NCBI RefSeq assembly: GCF_036231355.1
Contig: NZ_CP109496.1
Location: forward strand, 4,216,001-4,280,000
DNA: 64,000 bases
DNA from: Streptomyces sp. NBC_01431
GTDB lineage: Bacteria > Actinomycetota > Actinomycetes > Streptomycetales > Streptomycetaceae
Direction: 5' to 3'
Positions 16,863 through 25,324 of the stretch are shown one piece after another (position 1 is the first letter of the stretch; every line of letters starts with the position of its first letter). A program made the position numbers and the translations under genes. Below the pieces are notes generated by a model that was not told the DNA's origin, ran no database searches, and was given only the letters and a program-made list of their open reading frames with translations.

Positions 16863-17494
16863 TTGCCGCCACCGCCCCGCGTGGTGCGCCGCATCCGGGG
16901 CTGCGAGTCGCCGGGCACTCCGTGCCGGCCGGACACGGTGACCACCGCGCCCTCGGTGACCGGCGGCGCGACCTCGTACACCGGGGTGACCGGGAACGGC
17001 GTCGTGATCACCACGTCGAGCGAGGGCTTGAGCTCGCCGCCCAGCGCCGACCAGATGTCGGCCAGCGAACGCGACTCGGCGGGCGGCACCGCGACCGTGA
17101 GCGGAATGGTCGCCTTGTACGCGTCGAGGGCCTGGGGCACCGACTCGGCGGGCAGCATCTCGTGCGGCAGCAGACACGCCAACGCGCCGGAGAGGAGGCG
17201 GTGTTCGTCCTCGGGGCGGCTGGTCCAGGCGGTGAGGAGATAGGACAGCCGGTACCAGCGGGGCGGCTGGCGCTTGCGCAGCACGATGCCGTTGGCGTCC
17301 CGCTCCGCGTACGCGCCGCGCTCGCGGCGGGCCACGTCCTCGCGGATGTCGTACAGGTAGGCGTTGAGGGTGGGTGTGTTGCGGCGCGCCGCCCAGTCGC
17401 GGGTGGGCGCCTCGAAGACGACGTCCCCCGTTCCCTCGGGCAGCGCCCCGCCGCGCAGGATGCGCCGCAGCGCCTCGTCGATTTCGTGGATCAT
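16859..17494 (-). CDS. DUF4255 family CIS tail-terminator/cap protein (Pvc16/Afp16-like)
   Basis: This 211-aa protein begins MIHEIDEALRRILRGG and contains VFEAPTRDWAARRNTPTLNA, LYDIREDVARR, and WYRLSYLLTAWTSRPEDEHRLL. These are the conserved blocks of DUF4255. This family corresponds to Afp16/Pvc16-type proteins that cap the tube-sheath assembly and fix its length. A Gly/Arg-rich tail follows residue 195. It lies immediately upstream of, and overlaps by 4 bases, the AAA+ gene. That order (cap then ATPase) is seen in other CIS clusters. Confidence 0.87.
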   Translation of the reverse strand: MIHEIDEALRRILRGGALPEGTGDVVFEAPTRDWAARRNTPTLNAYLYDIREDVARRERGAYAERDANGIVLRKRQPPRWYRLSYLLTAWTSRPEDEHRLLSGALACLLPHEMLPAESVPQALDAYKATIPLTVAVPPAESRSLADIWSALGGELKPSLDVVITTPFPVTPVYEVAPPVTEGAVVTVSGRHGVPGDSQPRMRRTTRGGGGK

Positions 17495-17578
17495 TGAGCC
17501 AATTCCCCGGGTTGCCGGACACCGGCCGAAACCGGGCGGTCGCGGCGGCGATGGTGCGGTAGGAGCCGTGCGGGCTCT

Positions 17579-18253
17579 TTAGATGTAGCCCTCGCGCAGC
17601 GCGTAGGCGACGGCGTGGGCGCGGTTGGTGAGCTGGAGCCGTGTCATGAGGGCGTGCAGGATGTTCTTGACGGTCCGTTCCGAGTAGGCGAGCTTCTCGG
17701 AGATCTGCCGGGTGTCCAGGCCCTCGGCGACCAGGCGCAGTACGTCCACCTCGCGCGGCGCCATCCCGAAGAGCGGCGCGGCCGACGCGGACCCGGCCGA
17801 GGAGGTGGTCTCCGAGCGGCGCAGCCGCCCGACCTGCACGAGCAGTCGGCTGATGAGGTCCGGCGGCAGTTCCCCCTCGCCGCGCGCCGCGCTGTGCACG
17901 GCCTTCAGCAGGCGCTGCTCGGTGGCTTGGTGGCGCCACAGGATGGCGCGTACGCCGTACTCGACCACGGTCAGCAGATCGGGTTCGCGCAGCTCGCGGG
18001 CGATGAGGACCACGCGCTGCTCGCCGCCGCGCACGACCCGGCGCAGCTCGGCGGAGGCCGTGTCGTCCACCTGGTCGACGAGCATCACGGCGACGGCGGG
18101 GTCGGCCGGACGCCCCTCGCCCTCGCGGGTCTCCCGGGTGTCGCGCAGGACTTCCACGGTCGGCTGGTGCTGAAGGTGGCTGATGACCCCGGCCCGGCTC
18201 AGCGGATCGGAGGCGTGAACGGTCACCGTGACACGATTCGCGAGCAATGGCAT
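17579..18253 (-). CDS. Orphan LuxR/NarL-type response regulator with atypical receiver
   Basis: This 224-aa protein has an N-terminal receiver-like domain (about 1-125) and a C-terminal LuxR helix-turn-helix: PREVDVLRLVAEGLDTRQIS, then SERTVKNILHALMTRL. A candidate acceptor Asp60 follows the VMLV strand. The usual Lys of the 'FLLKD' loop is replaced in AILWRH, so phosphorylation control may be lost. No histidine kinase is adjacent. The start at 18253 has AGAAGGGACAGGGA just upstream. It heads the 18253-14871 gene run (85-base gap to the DUF4255 gene) and probably regulates the CIS. Confidence 0.85.
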   Translation of the reverse strand: MPLLANRVTVTVHASDPLSRAGVISHLQHQPTVEVLRDTRETREGEGRPADPAVAVMLVDQVDDTASAELRRVVRGGEQRVVLIARELREPDLLTVVEYGVRAILWRHQATEQRLLKAVHSAARGEGELPPDLISRLLVQVGRLRRSETTSSAGSASAAPLFGMAPREVDVLRLVAEGLDTRQISEKLAYSERTVKNILHALMTRLQLTNRAHAVAYALREGYI

Positions 18254-18310
18254 TCCCTGTCCCTTCTCCCACCCCGTGCGTATTCGATCAGCACATGGTG
18301 GTCCGGCCCG

Positions 18311-18328
18311 ATCAACAGCGAATCAACA
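18311..18328 (-). promoter_or_regulatory. Direct repeats upstream of the response-regulator gene
   Basis: Two identical heptamers (TGTTGAT on the minus strand) at 18322-18328 and 18311-18317 lie 11 bases apart, one helical turn. They are 58-75 bases before the start codon. This spacing suits a tandem binding site for a response regulator, possibly autoregulation. The region 18254-18439 holds no gene. Confidence 0.35.
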
Positions 18329-18439
18329 ACCGTTGAATAGGCCACCAATCCGGTCGGCAGCGGTCGGAAGTGACAGGAAAAGAGGGGCGGAGCCCCGGAT
18401 CGGCCGATCCTGGACCCCGCCGCCGCACAGGGAGACCCG

Positions 18440-20020
18440 TTACGCGGGCTTCTCCTCAAGGCGCGGGAACAGCACCGCGCCCTTGGTGACCTTCGCCCCC
18501 GGGGCCAACTGGCCCCAGCCGCCCGCCTCCTGGACCCGTCGGCCGTCGAGCGCGCCGAGCGCGGCCTCGGCGCCCAGCGACTCCCACAGCTTCTGCGAGG
18601 TCTCCGGCATCACCGGGTTGAGCAGCACGGCGACGCCGCGCAGCGACTCGGCCGCGGTGTACAGGATCGTCGCGAGCCGGGCCCGGCCCTCGGCGGATTC
18701 GTCCTTGGCGACCTTCCACGGTTCCTGCTCGGTGAGGTAGCCGTTGACCTGCTTCACGAAGTCGAAGACCGCCAGGATGCCGCCCTGGAAGTCGAGTTCG
18801 TCGCCGATGCGCCGGTCGGCCTCGGCGACCGCCTTCGCGAGACCCTCCTGGACGGCCTTCTCGGCGTCCCCGTCCGCGCTGGAGGCGGGCAGCTCGCCGC
18901 CGAAGTACTTGCCGACCATCGCCGCCACCCGCGAAGCCAGGTTGCCGTAGTCGTTGGCGAGTTCGGAGGTGTAGCGGGCGGTGAAGTCCTCCCAGGAGAA
19001 CGAGCCGTCCTGGCCGAAGGCGATCGCCCGCAGGAAGTACCAGCGGTAGGCGTCCACACCGAAGTGCGAGGTGAGGTCCTGCGGCTTGATGCCCGTCAGG
19101 TTGGACTTCGACATCTTCTCGCCGCCGACCATCAGCCAGCCGTTGGCGGCGACCTTCCCCGGCACCGGAAGCCCGTTGGCCATCAGCATCGCGGGCCAGA
19201 TGATCGCGTGGAAGCGCAGGATGTCCTTGCCGACCAGGTGCACGTCGGCCGGGAAGATCTCGTCGAAGCGGGCCTGGTCGGCGCCGTACCCGACAGCCGT
19301 CGCGTAGTTGAGCAGCGCGTCCACCCACACGTAGATCACGTGCTTGGTGTCCCACGGCACCGGTACGCCCCAGTCGAACGTGGACCGCGAGATCGACAGG
19401 TCCTGAAGCCCCTGCCGCACGAAGTTCAGGACCTCGTTGCGGGCCGACTCGGGCTGGATGAAGCCGGGGTTCGCCTCGTAGAACTCAAGGAGCTTCGGGC
19501 CGTACTCGCTCAGCTTGAAGAAGTAGTTCTCCTCCTTGAGGAGCTCCACCGGCTTCTTGTGGATGGCGCACAGCTCGGTGCCGTCATCGGACTTGATCAG
19601 GTCGCCGGGGAGCTTGTACTCCTCGCAGCCCACGCAGTACGGGCCCTCGTAGCCGCCCTTGTAGATCTCGCCCTTGTCGTACAGGTCCTGCACGAACTCC
19701 TGCACCCGGTCGGTGTGCCGCTTCTCGGTGGTCCGGATGAAATCGTCGTTGGCGATGTTCAGGTGCTCCCACAGAGGCTGCCATGCCTCGCCCACCAGCT
19801 TGTCGCACCACTGCTGCGGGGTGACGCCGTTCGCCTCGGCCGTCCGCATGATCTTCTGGCCGTGCTCGTCGGTGCCCGTGAGGTACCAGACCTTCTCGCC
19901 GCGCTGGCGGTGCCAGCGGGTGAGCACGTCACCCGCGACCGTGGTGTAGGCGTGGCCCAGGTGCGGGGCATCGTTGACGTAGTAGATGGGCGTCGAAACG
20001 TAGTACGTCGGCGAAGGCAT
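18440..20020 (-). CDS. metG: Methionyl-tRNA synthetase
   Basis: This 526-aa class I synthetase charges tRNA-Met with methionine. The HIGH motif appears as HLGH (residues 20-23) within VNDAPHLGHAYTTVAGDVL, and the KMSKS loop as GGEKMSKSNLTG near residue 300. A YCVGC pair and related residues form the connective-peptide zinc site. The anticodon-binding helical domain follows. The length fits the short actinobacterial MetRS without the C-terminal dimerisation domain. The start at 20020 gives MPSPTYYVSTPIYYVND, the usual N-terminus. It is a single-gene unit, flanked by the VWA gene upstream and the CIS regulator downstream. Confidence 0.97.
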   Translation of the reverse strand: MPSPTYYVSTPIYYVNDAPHLGHAYTTVAGDVLTRWHRQRGEKVWYLTGTDEHGQKIMRTAEANGVTPQQWCDKLVGEAWQPLWEHLNIANDDFIRTTEKRHTDRVQEFVQDLYDKGEIYKGGYEGPYCVGCEEYKLPGDLIKSDDGTELCAIHKKPVELLKEENYFFKLSEYGPKLLEFYEANPGFIQPESARNEVLNFVRQGLQDLSISRSTFDWGVPVPWDTKHVIYVWVDALLNYATAVGYGADQARFDEIFPADVHLVGKDILRFHAIIWPAMLMANGLPVPGKVAANGWLMVGGEKMSKSNLTGIKPQDLTSHFGVDAYRWYFLRAIAFGQDGSFSWEDFTARYTSELANDYGNLASRVAAMVGKYFGGELPASSADGDAEKAVQEGLAKAVAEADRRIGDELDFQGGILAVFDFVKQVNGYLTEQEPWKVAKDESAEGRARLATILYTAAESLRGVAVLLNPVMPETSQKLWESLGAEAALGALDGRRVQEAGGWGQLAPGAKVTKGAVLFPRLEEKPA

Positions 20021-20143
20021 GCGCTAAATCCTATCCGGCGCCACGCCCCGGGCCGCCCGGGATGTCCGAATGGCGGGCACCGCCGGAGGGGTTCGCGGAA
20101 ACCCGTTCCATCGGGCGCTCCATCGCCGTCGCGCCCGGCGGAT

Positions 20144-20193
20144 ACGGTGACGGCGCCGACCGACCCCCGGGGGCCGGTCGGCGCCGTCACCGT
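20144..20193 (-). terminator. 19-bp perfect stem terminator after the vWA gene
   Basis: The arms 20144-20162 and 20175-20193 are perfectly complementary (ACGGTGACGGCGCCGACCG with its reverse complement) around a 12-base C/G loop. It lies about 22 bases past the stop of the minus-strand vWA gene and before metG. A factor-independent type of terminator without T-run is the natural reading. Confidence 0.7.
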
Positions 20194-20214
20194 CTCACTG
20201 CCGAAGGCCCCCGG

Positions 20215-21981
20215 TCAGCCACCCTGGGGGCGGAACGAGCCGAGCAGCCCGCCGTAGACCTCGGCGTCGCTCAGCTCGCGCGGCGCGGGGCCCGCGTGGA
20301 AGAACCCGATGTGATCGTTGTCGGCCTCCGCGGCGCGCAGGAAGTCGAACGCCTTCGAGTCGTCCTCGCCGAACGCCACGAACTGCCAGTACAGCGGCTT
20401 GTCGGCGACATCGGCGAGCGCCTGCCGTGCGGGCAGCTTGGCGTCGGGGGCGCCGTCGGTCTGGAACACGACGAGCACCGGGCCCTCGTGCCCCGCCTTC
20501 TCGACGTGTTCGACGACCTCCTCGACGGCCCGGTGGTAGCTGGTCCGCCCGAGGCGCCCGAGCCCGGCGTGCGTCTCGTCCACGGCACCCTCGTACGCGT
20601 CGAGGGTGAGGTCCACCGACCCGTCGATGTCGGTCGAGAAGAACACCGTGTGCACGGTGGCCTCCTCGTCCAGGTGCGCGGCCAGCCCGAGCACCTGCTC
20701 GGCGAGGCCCTGCGCGCTGCCGTCCTTGTAGTACGGCCGCATCGACCCGGACCGGTCGAGCACGAGGTACACCTTGGCGCGCACCCCGCCGATCCCGGCC
20801 TTCTTGACCGCGGCCCCGGCAGCCTTGTAAGCCCCGACGAGCCCAGGAGCCCGCGACTTGAGCCGCGCGGCAGAGACAGCGGCCTTGGGCTTGTCGGCGT
20901 CGGCGTCGGCCTGTACGGGGGTGGGCGCGGCTTCGGCCTGTACGAGGGTGGGCTCGGGCTCGGCGTCTGCCACGACGGGCTCGGGCTCGGCGTCGGCCTG
21001 TACGGGGGTGGGCTCGGGTTCGGCGACCGGCTCGGGCTCCGGGGTCGGCTCGGCTTCGGCCTCCGCTGCCAGGGGCTCGGGCTCAGCTTCTGCCTGTACG
21101 GGGGCAGGCTCGGGCTCGGCGTCTGCCACGACGAGCTCAGGCTCGGCGTCGGCGACCGGCTCGGCTTCGGCCTTCGCCTGCTCGGGCTCGGCTTCGGCGA
21201 CCGACTCGGCCTCCGCCGCCACGGGCTCGGGCTCGGCCTCCGCCGCCACGGGCTCGGGCTCGGCGTCGGCCTCCGCCGCCACGGGCTCGGCTTCCGCCTC
21301 CGCCTCCGCCTCCGCCTGCGCGGGCTCGGGTTCGGCTTCTGCCGCCACGGGCTCGGGCTCCGGCTCGGCTTCCGCTACGACGGGCTCGGGCTCCGCTTCC
21401 GCCACCGGGGTGACGGGCTCGGGCTCGGCGTCTGCCAGGACGGGCTCGGGCTCCGCCTCGGCGAGCTGCACGTGCTCAGGGGCCACGGCCTCGGCCTCGG
21501 CCTCCGGCTCCGGCTCGGAGGCCACAGCGGGCTCAGCCTCTGGCTCGGCCTCCGGCTCGGAGGCCACAGCCACAGGCTTGGGCTCCGGCTCGGCTTCCTC
21601 CGCCCGCGCCGGCTCCTCGGTCGCCTTCACCGGCTCGGTCGCCCTCACCGGTTCCGGGTTCGACTCCGTGCGGGGCTGGGGCACCTCCGCGGCGGGTTCG
21701 GTGGGGTCGGCCGGCTCCGGGGTGGAGGGTTCCGCCGGGTGGGACGGGGACGGGATCGGCGGGCGCGGGCCGTCGAAGGCGGCGGCGACGAGTTCCTCCG
21801 CCGTGGACAGGTCGCGCCGGCCCGGCGCCGGAACGGTGGGTGCCGACGTGCCGGACGCGACCGGTGCCGGTGCCGCCTCGGCCGTGCGTTCCGTCTGGGG
21901 CGGTACGGAAGCCGCCGCCGTCTCGGCACGCTCCGCGCGATCGCGTCCGAACACCTTGCGCAGCAAGCTCCGAATGCCCAT
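20215..21981 (-). CDS. vWA-domain protein with long acidic Ala/Glu/Pro repeat
   Basis: This 588-aa protein starts MGIRSLLRKVFGRDR at 21981, with GAAAGG 9 bases upstream. Residues about 40-390 are low-complexity AEPEPVAAEAEPEP-type repeats. The C-terminal 190 residues form a von Willebrand A domain with an intact MIDAS: DRSGSM near residue 413, a Thr in RTSYHRAVEEV, and Asp in VVFQTDGAPD. The closest resemblance is to the vWA domain of TerF-type tellurite/stress proteins in Streptomyces (FDFLRAAEADNDHIGFFHAG). A basic N-terminus followed by an acidic linker suggests a tethered, metal-dependent adhesion module. Substrate and partners are unknown. Confidence 0.8.
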   Translation of the reverse strand: MGIRSLLRKVFGRDRAERAETAAASVPPQTERTAEAAPAPVASGTSAPTVPAPGRRDLSTAEELVAAAFDGPRPPIPSPSHPAEPSTPEPADPTEPAAEVPQPRTESNPEPVRATEPVKATEEPARAEEAEPEPKPVAVASEPEAEPEAEPAVASEPEPEAEAEAVAPEHVQLAEAEPEPVLADAEPEPVTPVAEAEPEPVVAEAEPEPEPVAAEAEPEPAQAEAEAEAEAEPVAAEADAEPEPVAAEAEPEPVAAEAESVAEAEPEQAKAEAEPVADAEPELVVADAEPEPAPVQAEAEPEPLAAEAEAEPTPEPEPVAEPEPTPVQADAEPEPVVADAEPEPTLVQAEAAPTPVQADADADKPKAAVSAARLKSRAPGLVGAYKAAGAAVKKAGIGGVRAKVYLVLDRSGSMRPYYKDGSAQGLAEQVLGLAAHLDEEATVHTVFFSTDIDGSVDLTLDAYEGAVDETHAGLGRLGRTSYHRAVEEVVEHVEKAGHEGPVLVVFQTDGAPDAKLPARQALADVADKPLYWQFVAFGEDDSKAFDFLRAAEADNDHIGFFHAGPAPRELSDAEVYGGLLGSFRPQGG

Positions 21982-22149
21982 GGGCGAGGCCTTTCGCATG
22001 AGTTGGGTGCGATACGTACCGCACTGCGCCACAGTTCCGGGATTCGATGCCCGGGATCCCTGGCCAGCACGGACACGTAAGGTTAGCGACCCTCCCGGGC
22101 GATTCCGGGAAGGGGCCGGGGCACGCCCCGAATGCGTCGTCGCGCGGTG

Positions 22150-23118
22150 CTACTTCCCGCGCTGTCCGCGCCAGCGGGCGATCTGCTGCACCGGGTCGCC
22201 GGTGTACGCCCAGGGCACCTTGGCCACCCGTTCCCCGAGCAGCGCGACGAGCTCGGCACCCTCGTGGGTCAGGCCCGCGCAGCAGGCGGCGTGCGCGAGG
22301 TAGTTGAGCTCGGCGGCCTCCTCCGGCCGGATCGGCCCCGGCGCTCTGCCGCCGAGCCAGCGGTCGTGGGTGCGGCGGAGTTCGGTGACGGCGAGCTCGT
22401 GGGTCCAGTGCTGCCCGAAGCCCCGGACCGGCGTGCCCCTGGCGGCTTCGGCGACATAGCGGTACTCCTCCACTCGGGCGATCTGCACCAGGACCGGCAG
22501 CGGTGACCCGGCCGGGGCGGCGCCCGCCGCGTCGCGCGCGAAGTCGTACATCGAGCCGTGCGTACCGTGCCAGCGCGCGGAGAAGTAGCGCAGCATCTGG
22601 ACGTGGCCTTCGAAGTGGTACGGGTCGCGCCGGCGCAACTCGTCCCACCAGGAGCGCAGTTCGCGCCGGGCCACCCCGCCCTCGTACAGCCGCACCACGG
22701 TGAGCAGGGAGGCCCAGGGCATCGGGTCGGCGGGGCGGGCGTCGGCGGCGCCGAGGCAGGCCATGACGGCGACGTCGATGCGGTCGCGGTCGCTTCCGGC
22801 GCCGCGCCCGGCCGCGATGGCGGCGTTGAACACCCGGGTGACCTCGGTCGCGGCGCGCAGCACCGCCGCGTCCGGGTTGTCCGGTTCGGCGGCTCGCCAG
22901 GCTTCGACGATGGACGACCCGGCGGCGGCGTCGGCGAGCAGCCTGATCCGGTGGCTGCGCAGCGGCCAGTCGTCACCGGTGGCCCGCAGCAGGTCGCGCA
23001 CGCCCTGCCAGCGGCCGATCACGATGTCGTGCCGGGCCTCGGTGAGCGGCCGGTCGCCGAGGTCGGGATCGAAGCGCACGGCCGGTTTCCGGTCGAAGCG
23101 GCGGCGCAGTGCGGCCAT
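22150..23118 (-). CDS. Conserved hypothetical helical protein downstream of an APC permease
   Basis: This 322-aa soluble protein starts MAALRRRFDRKPAVRFDP at 23118, with GAGAGGCGG upstream. It is rich in Trp, Arg and short helices: SWWDELRRRDPYHFEGHVQMLRYFS, and RPEEAAELNYLAHAACCAGL. This resembles the TPR-like 'hypothetical' family that occurs widely in Streptomyces. No catalytic motif is visible. It begins 14 bases after the permease stop on the same strand, so the two genes likely form an operon. Its function is unknown. Confidence 0.8.
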   Translation of the reverse strand: MAALRRRFDRKPAVRFDPDLGDRPLTEARHDIVIGRWQGVRDLLRATGDDWPLRSHRIRLLADAAAGSSIVEAWRAAEPDNPDAAVLRAATEVTRVFNAAIAAGRGAGSDRDRIDVAVMACLGAADARPADPMPWASLLTVVRLYEGGVARRELRSWWDELRRRDPYHFEGHVQMLRYFSARWHGTHGSMYDFARDAAGAAPAGSPLPVLVQIARVEEYRYVAEAARGTPVRGFGQHWTHELAVTELRRTHDRWLGGRAPGPIRPEEAAELNYLAHAACCAGLTHEGAELVALLGERVAKVPWAYTGDPVQQIARWRGQRGK

Positions 23119-23132
23119 CCGCGTACCGCCTC

Positions 23133-24620
23133 TCAGAAGTCGGTGGGCAGGCCGAGACCCGCGTTTCCGGGCTTTTTGGTACGGCGGCCGACGGCCGGGT
23201 CGTCGGCCGCGGCGGACCGGGTGGCATCCAGGAGGGCCGGGCGGTAGTAGGCGCTGCCCCGGCGCCAGTACCAGAGCATCGGGACGACCCCGGCCAGCAG
23301 GCTGCCCAGGCCGATCGCGATGGCGGCGCCGCTGAGCCGGGTCAGCGAGGCGCCGAACACGCAGAACATGAAGACCGAGCCGAGCAGCGGCCAGGCCCCG
23401 CCGAGTAGGAAGGAGCTGATGGATTCGGTGAGGGTGCGGCGGTAGGCGACGACCGCGGCGAGGCCCGCGAGGCCGTAGTACAGGGCGGTCTGGAGGCCGA
23501 TCGCGGCGAGCGCGTCGGCCATGATGTCCTCGACGGAGCCGAGCGCGTTGGCGGCGACGAACAGTACGAGCGCGACCGCGCCGACGACGACGATCGCCAC
23601 CCAGGGGGTGTTCCACCGCCGGTGTACGGTGCCGAGCGCGCCGGGCATCGTGCGGTCCCGGCCCATCGCGAACAGCGAGCGGGTGACCTGGATGAGGGTG
23701 GTCTCCAGGGTGGCGATGGTGGAGAGGACCACGGCGAGCACCATGAGCTTGCCGCCGGCGCCGGGCCAGATCCGCTCGCCGAGCACGGCCAGGACGTTGG
23801 ACTGGTGGGCCTCGATCTCGCCGCTGGTGAGCAGCACATTCACGGCGACGGTGAAGGCGATGAACAGGGCGAAGACGAGCCCGACTCCGATCAGGGCCGC
23901 GAGCCCGGCGGTGCGGCGGCTGTCGCGGGTCTCCTCGCTGAGGTTGCTGGTGACGTCCCAGCCCCAGTAGTAGAACGCGGCGATGAGGGTGCCGGCGGCG
24001 AACCCGGACACGCTGTCGAAGTGGCTGAATCCGAGCCACCCCCAGTCGAAGGCGGTCACGCCGTCGCCCTCGCCGATGCGGATCAGGGCGCCCGCCCCGA
24101 ATCCGACGAGGATCACCAACTCGACTCCGGAGACGATGAGTTGGGCCCGTGCGGAGAGGCGGGCGCCGCCGAGCACCACCCCCAGCATGAGCAGGAACCA
24201 GGCGGCTCCGGTGGCGGTGGCCAGGGCGGTGTTCTGGGCGAGCGCCGGGTCGAACAGGCCGAGCGTCATCTGCCCGGCGGGCAGCGATCCGGCCACCATG
24301 AAGATGGTCGCGGCGACGACGAGCGCCCAGCCGCTGAGGAATCCGAGAAAGGGGTGCAGGGTGCGGCCGACCCAGGAGTAGGCGGCCCCCGCGTTGACGT
24401 CGATCCGGCCGAGCCGCCCGAAGGCGAGCACGATGCCGAGCATGGGTATCGCGCAGTACAGCAGCGCGGCGGGACCGGCGAGCCCCACGGCGCCGACGAG
24501 CACGGCGGTGGTGGCGGCCAGCGAGTAGGCGGGCGCGCTGCCCGCGACCGCCATGACAACGGTGTCGAACGGGGACAGGACGTTGGGCTGAAGCCCTCTG
24601 CCGCTGGTGGTGCTGCGCAT
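23133..24620 (-). CDS. APC superfamily amino acid permease
   Basis: This 495-aa polytopic membrane protein has about 12-14 predicted TM helices. It begins with a short tail, then LSPFDTVVMAVAGSAPAYSLAA, the first helix pattern of APC transporters. GRLGRIDVNAGAAYSWVGRTLHPFLGFLSGW is the conserved helix 3 region. SEETRDSRRTAGLAALIGVG is the intracellular loop after helix 6. The substrate cannot be read from sequence. The ATG at 24620 has AAAGGA upstream. It forms a pair with 22150-23118. A dyad at 24645-24662 in the promoter region suggests control by a repressor. Confidence 0.9.
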   Translation of the reverse strand: MRSTTSGRGLQPNVLSPFDTVVMAVAGSAPAYSLAATTAVLVGAVGLAGPAALLYCAIPMLGIVLAFGRLGRIDVNAGAAYSWVGRTLHPFLGFLSGWALVVAATIFMVAGSLPAGQMTLGLFDPALAQNTALATATGAAWFLLMLGVVLGGARLSARAQLIVSGVELVILVGFGAGALIRIGEGDGVTAFDWGWLGFSHFDSVSGFAAGTLIAAFYYWGWDVTSNLSEETRDSRRTAGLAALIGVGLVFALFIAFTVAVNVLLTSGEIEAHQSNVLAVLGERIWPGAGGKLMVLAVVLSTIATLETTLIQVTRSLFAMGRDRTMPGALGTVHRRWNTPWVAIVVVGAVALVLFVAANALGSVEDIMADALAAIGLQTALYYGLAGLAAVVAYRRTLTESISSFLLGGAWPLLGSVFMFCVFGASLTRLSGAAIAIGLGSLLAGVVPMLWYWRRGSAYYRPALLDATRSAAADDPAVGRRTKKPGNAGLGLPTDF

Positions 24621-24644
24621 GGCCCGAACATCCTTTGACGGCTA

Positions 24645-24662
24645 GACATATGGCGGTATGTC
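24645..24662 (-). promoter_or_regulatory. Dyad operator candidate upstream of the permease
   Basis: GACATA and TATGTC form a perfect inverted repeat with a 6-base spacer, 25 bases before the permease start codon. It is AT-rich relative to its surroundings. The size (18 bp) is typical of GntR- or TetR-type operators, but no regulator gene is adjacent. Confidence 0.4.
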
Positions 24663-24888
24663 ACACACCTCGCTTCCGCTGCGCCGGGCACACGAAAGCC
24701 GACCGCATCGTAGTCGCCCCTGGCCGGGCCCCGGCCATCGCGGCTTTGGGGAACGCACGTCCACGTAAGCGGCGCGGGCATGCCCGGCCCTGCTCACCCG
24801 TGCGGGGGATAGGGCGCATGGCCGGGCAAACCGACGGGGAGTGTGAGCTCGCTCGGATCGATCGCCACCACCTCGGGGGACCGCCCGC

Positions 24889-25317
24889 ATGCGTCAACTC
24901 CTCGTCAGCTCAGCCGTGTTCATGACCGCGCTCGCCGCCGCGCCGGCACCCACGGCGCACGCCATGCCCACCGCCCGCACCACCGCCCCGGCCGCGCCCG
25001 CAATCCATGCCGTCCATTCCGTCCACGCCGTCCCGCCCGGACAGGTCTACTTCTGGTCCGGGCCCGACCAGATGGGGGCGGGCGGGGCCTGGGCCTACAA
25101 GCCGCCGGGGTACCGCGAGGCCGATCCCCGCATCAAGCGGCGCGCCTACTCCTTCGACTCGCACGCCGGCGTCACCGTGTACGCCATCAGCCACCAGGGC
25201 GGTGGCGACTGCCTCTACCGGGCGATCCTCCCGGACGACTACGACAACAACTGGACCGCCTGGGCGACCAAGTTCGACGGCGTGAGCGACAACAAAATGG
25301 GCTGCGAGCCGGGCTGA
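24889..25317 (+). CDS. Small secreted protein, peptidase-inhibitor I36 / crystallin-like
   Basis: This 142-aa precursor has a cleavable signal peptide (MRQLLVSSAVFMTALAAAPAP...AHA) and an Ala/Pro-rich stretch. The mature domain of about 95 residues is rich in Trp, Tyr, Gly and Asp (VYFWSGPDQMGAGGAWAY, DDYDNNWTAWATKFDG) and has two Cys. This resembles the secreted beta/gamma-crystallin-like I36 family of Streptomyces. It is the first of three closely spaced plus-strand genes (7-base gap, then a 4-base overlap), all secreted or lipidated. Confidence 0.7.
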   Translation: MRQLLVSSAVFMTALAAAPAPTAHAMPTARTTAPAAPAIHAVHSVHAVPPGQVYFWSGPDQMGAGGAWAYKPPGYREADPRIKRRAYSFDSHAGVTVYAISHQGGGDCLYRAILPDDYDNNWTAWATKFDGVSDNKMGCEPG

Positions 25318-25324
25318 TCCGCCG

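Noticed and set aside
16863..18272. Upstream extension of the AAA+ gene frame
   Set aside because: It overlaps the DUF4255 and response-regulator genes in another frame. The GTG at 16862 is coupled to the DUF4255 stop.
18397..18410. 14-bp palindrome GGATCGGCCGATCC after metG
   Set aside because: It has no loop, so it would not make a terminator hairpin. It is short enough to occur by chance in GC-rich DNA.
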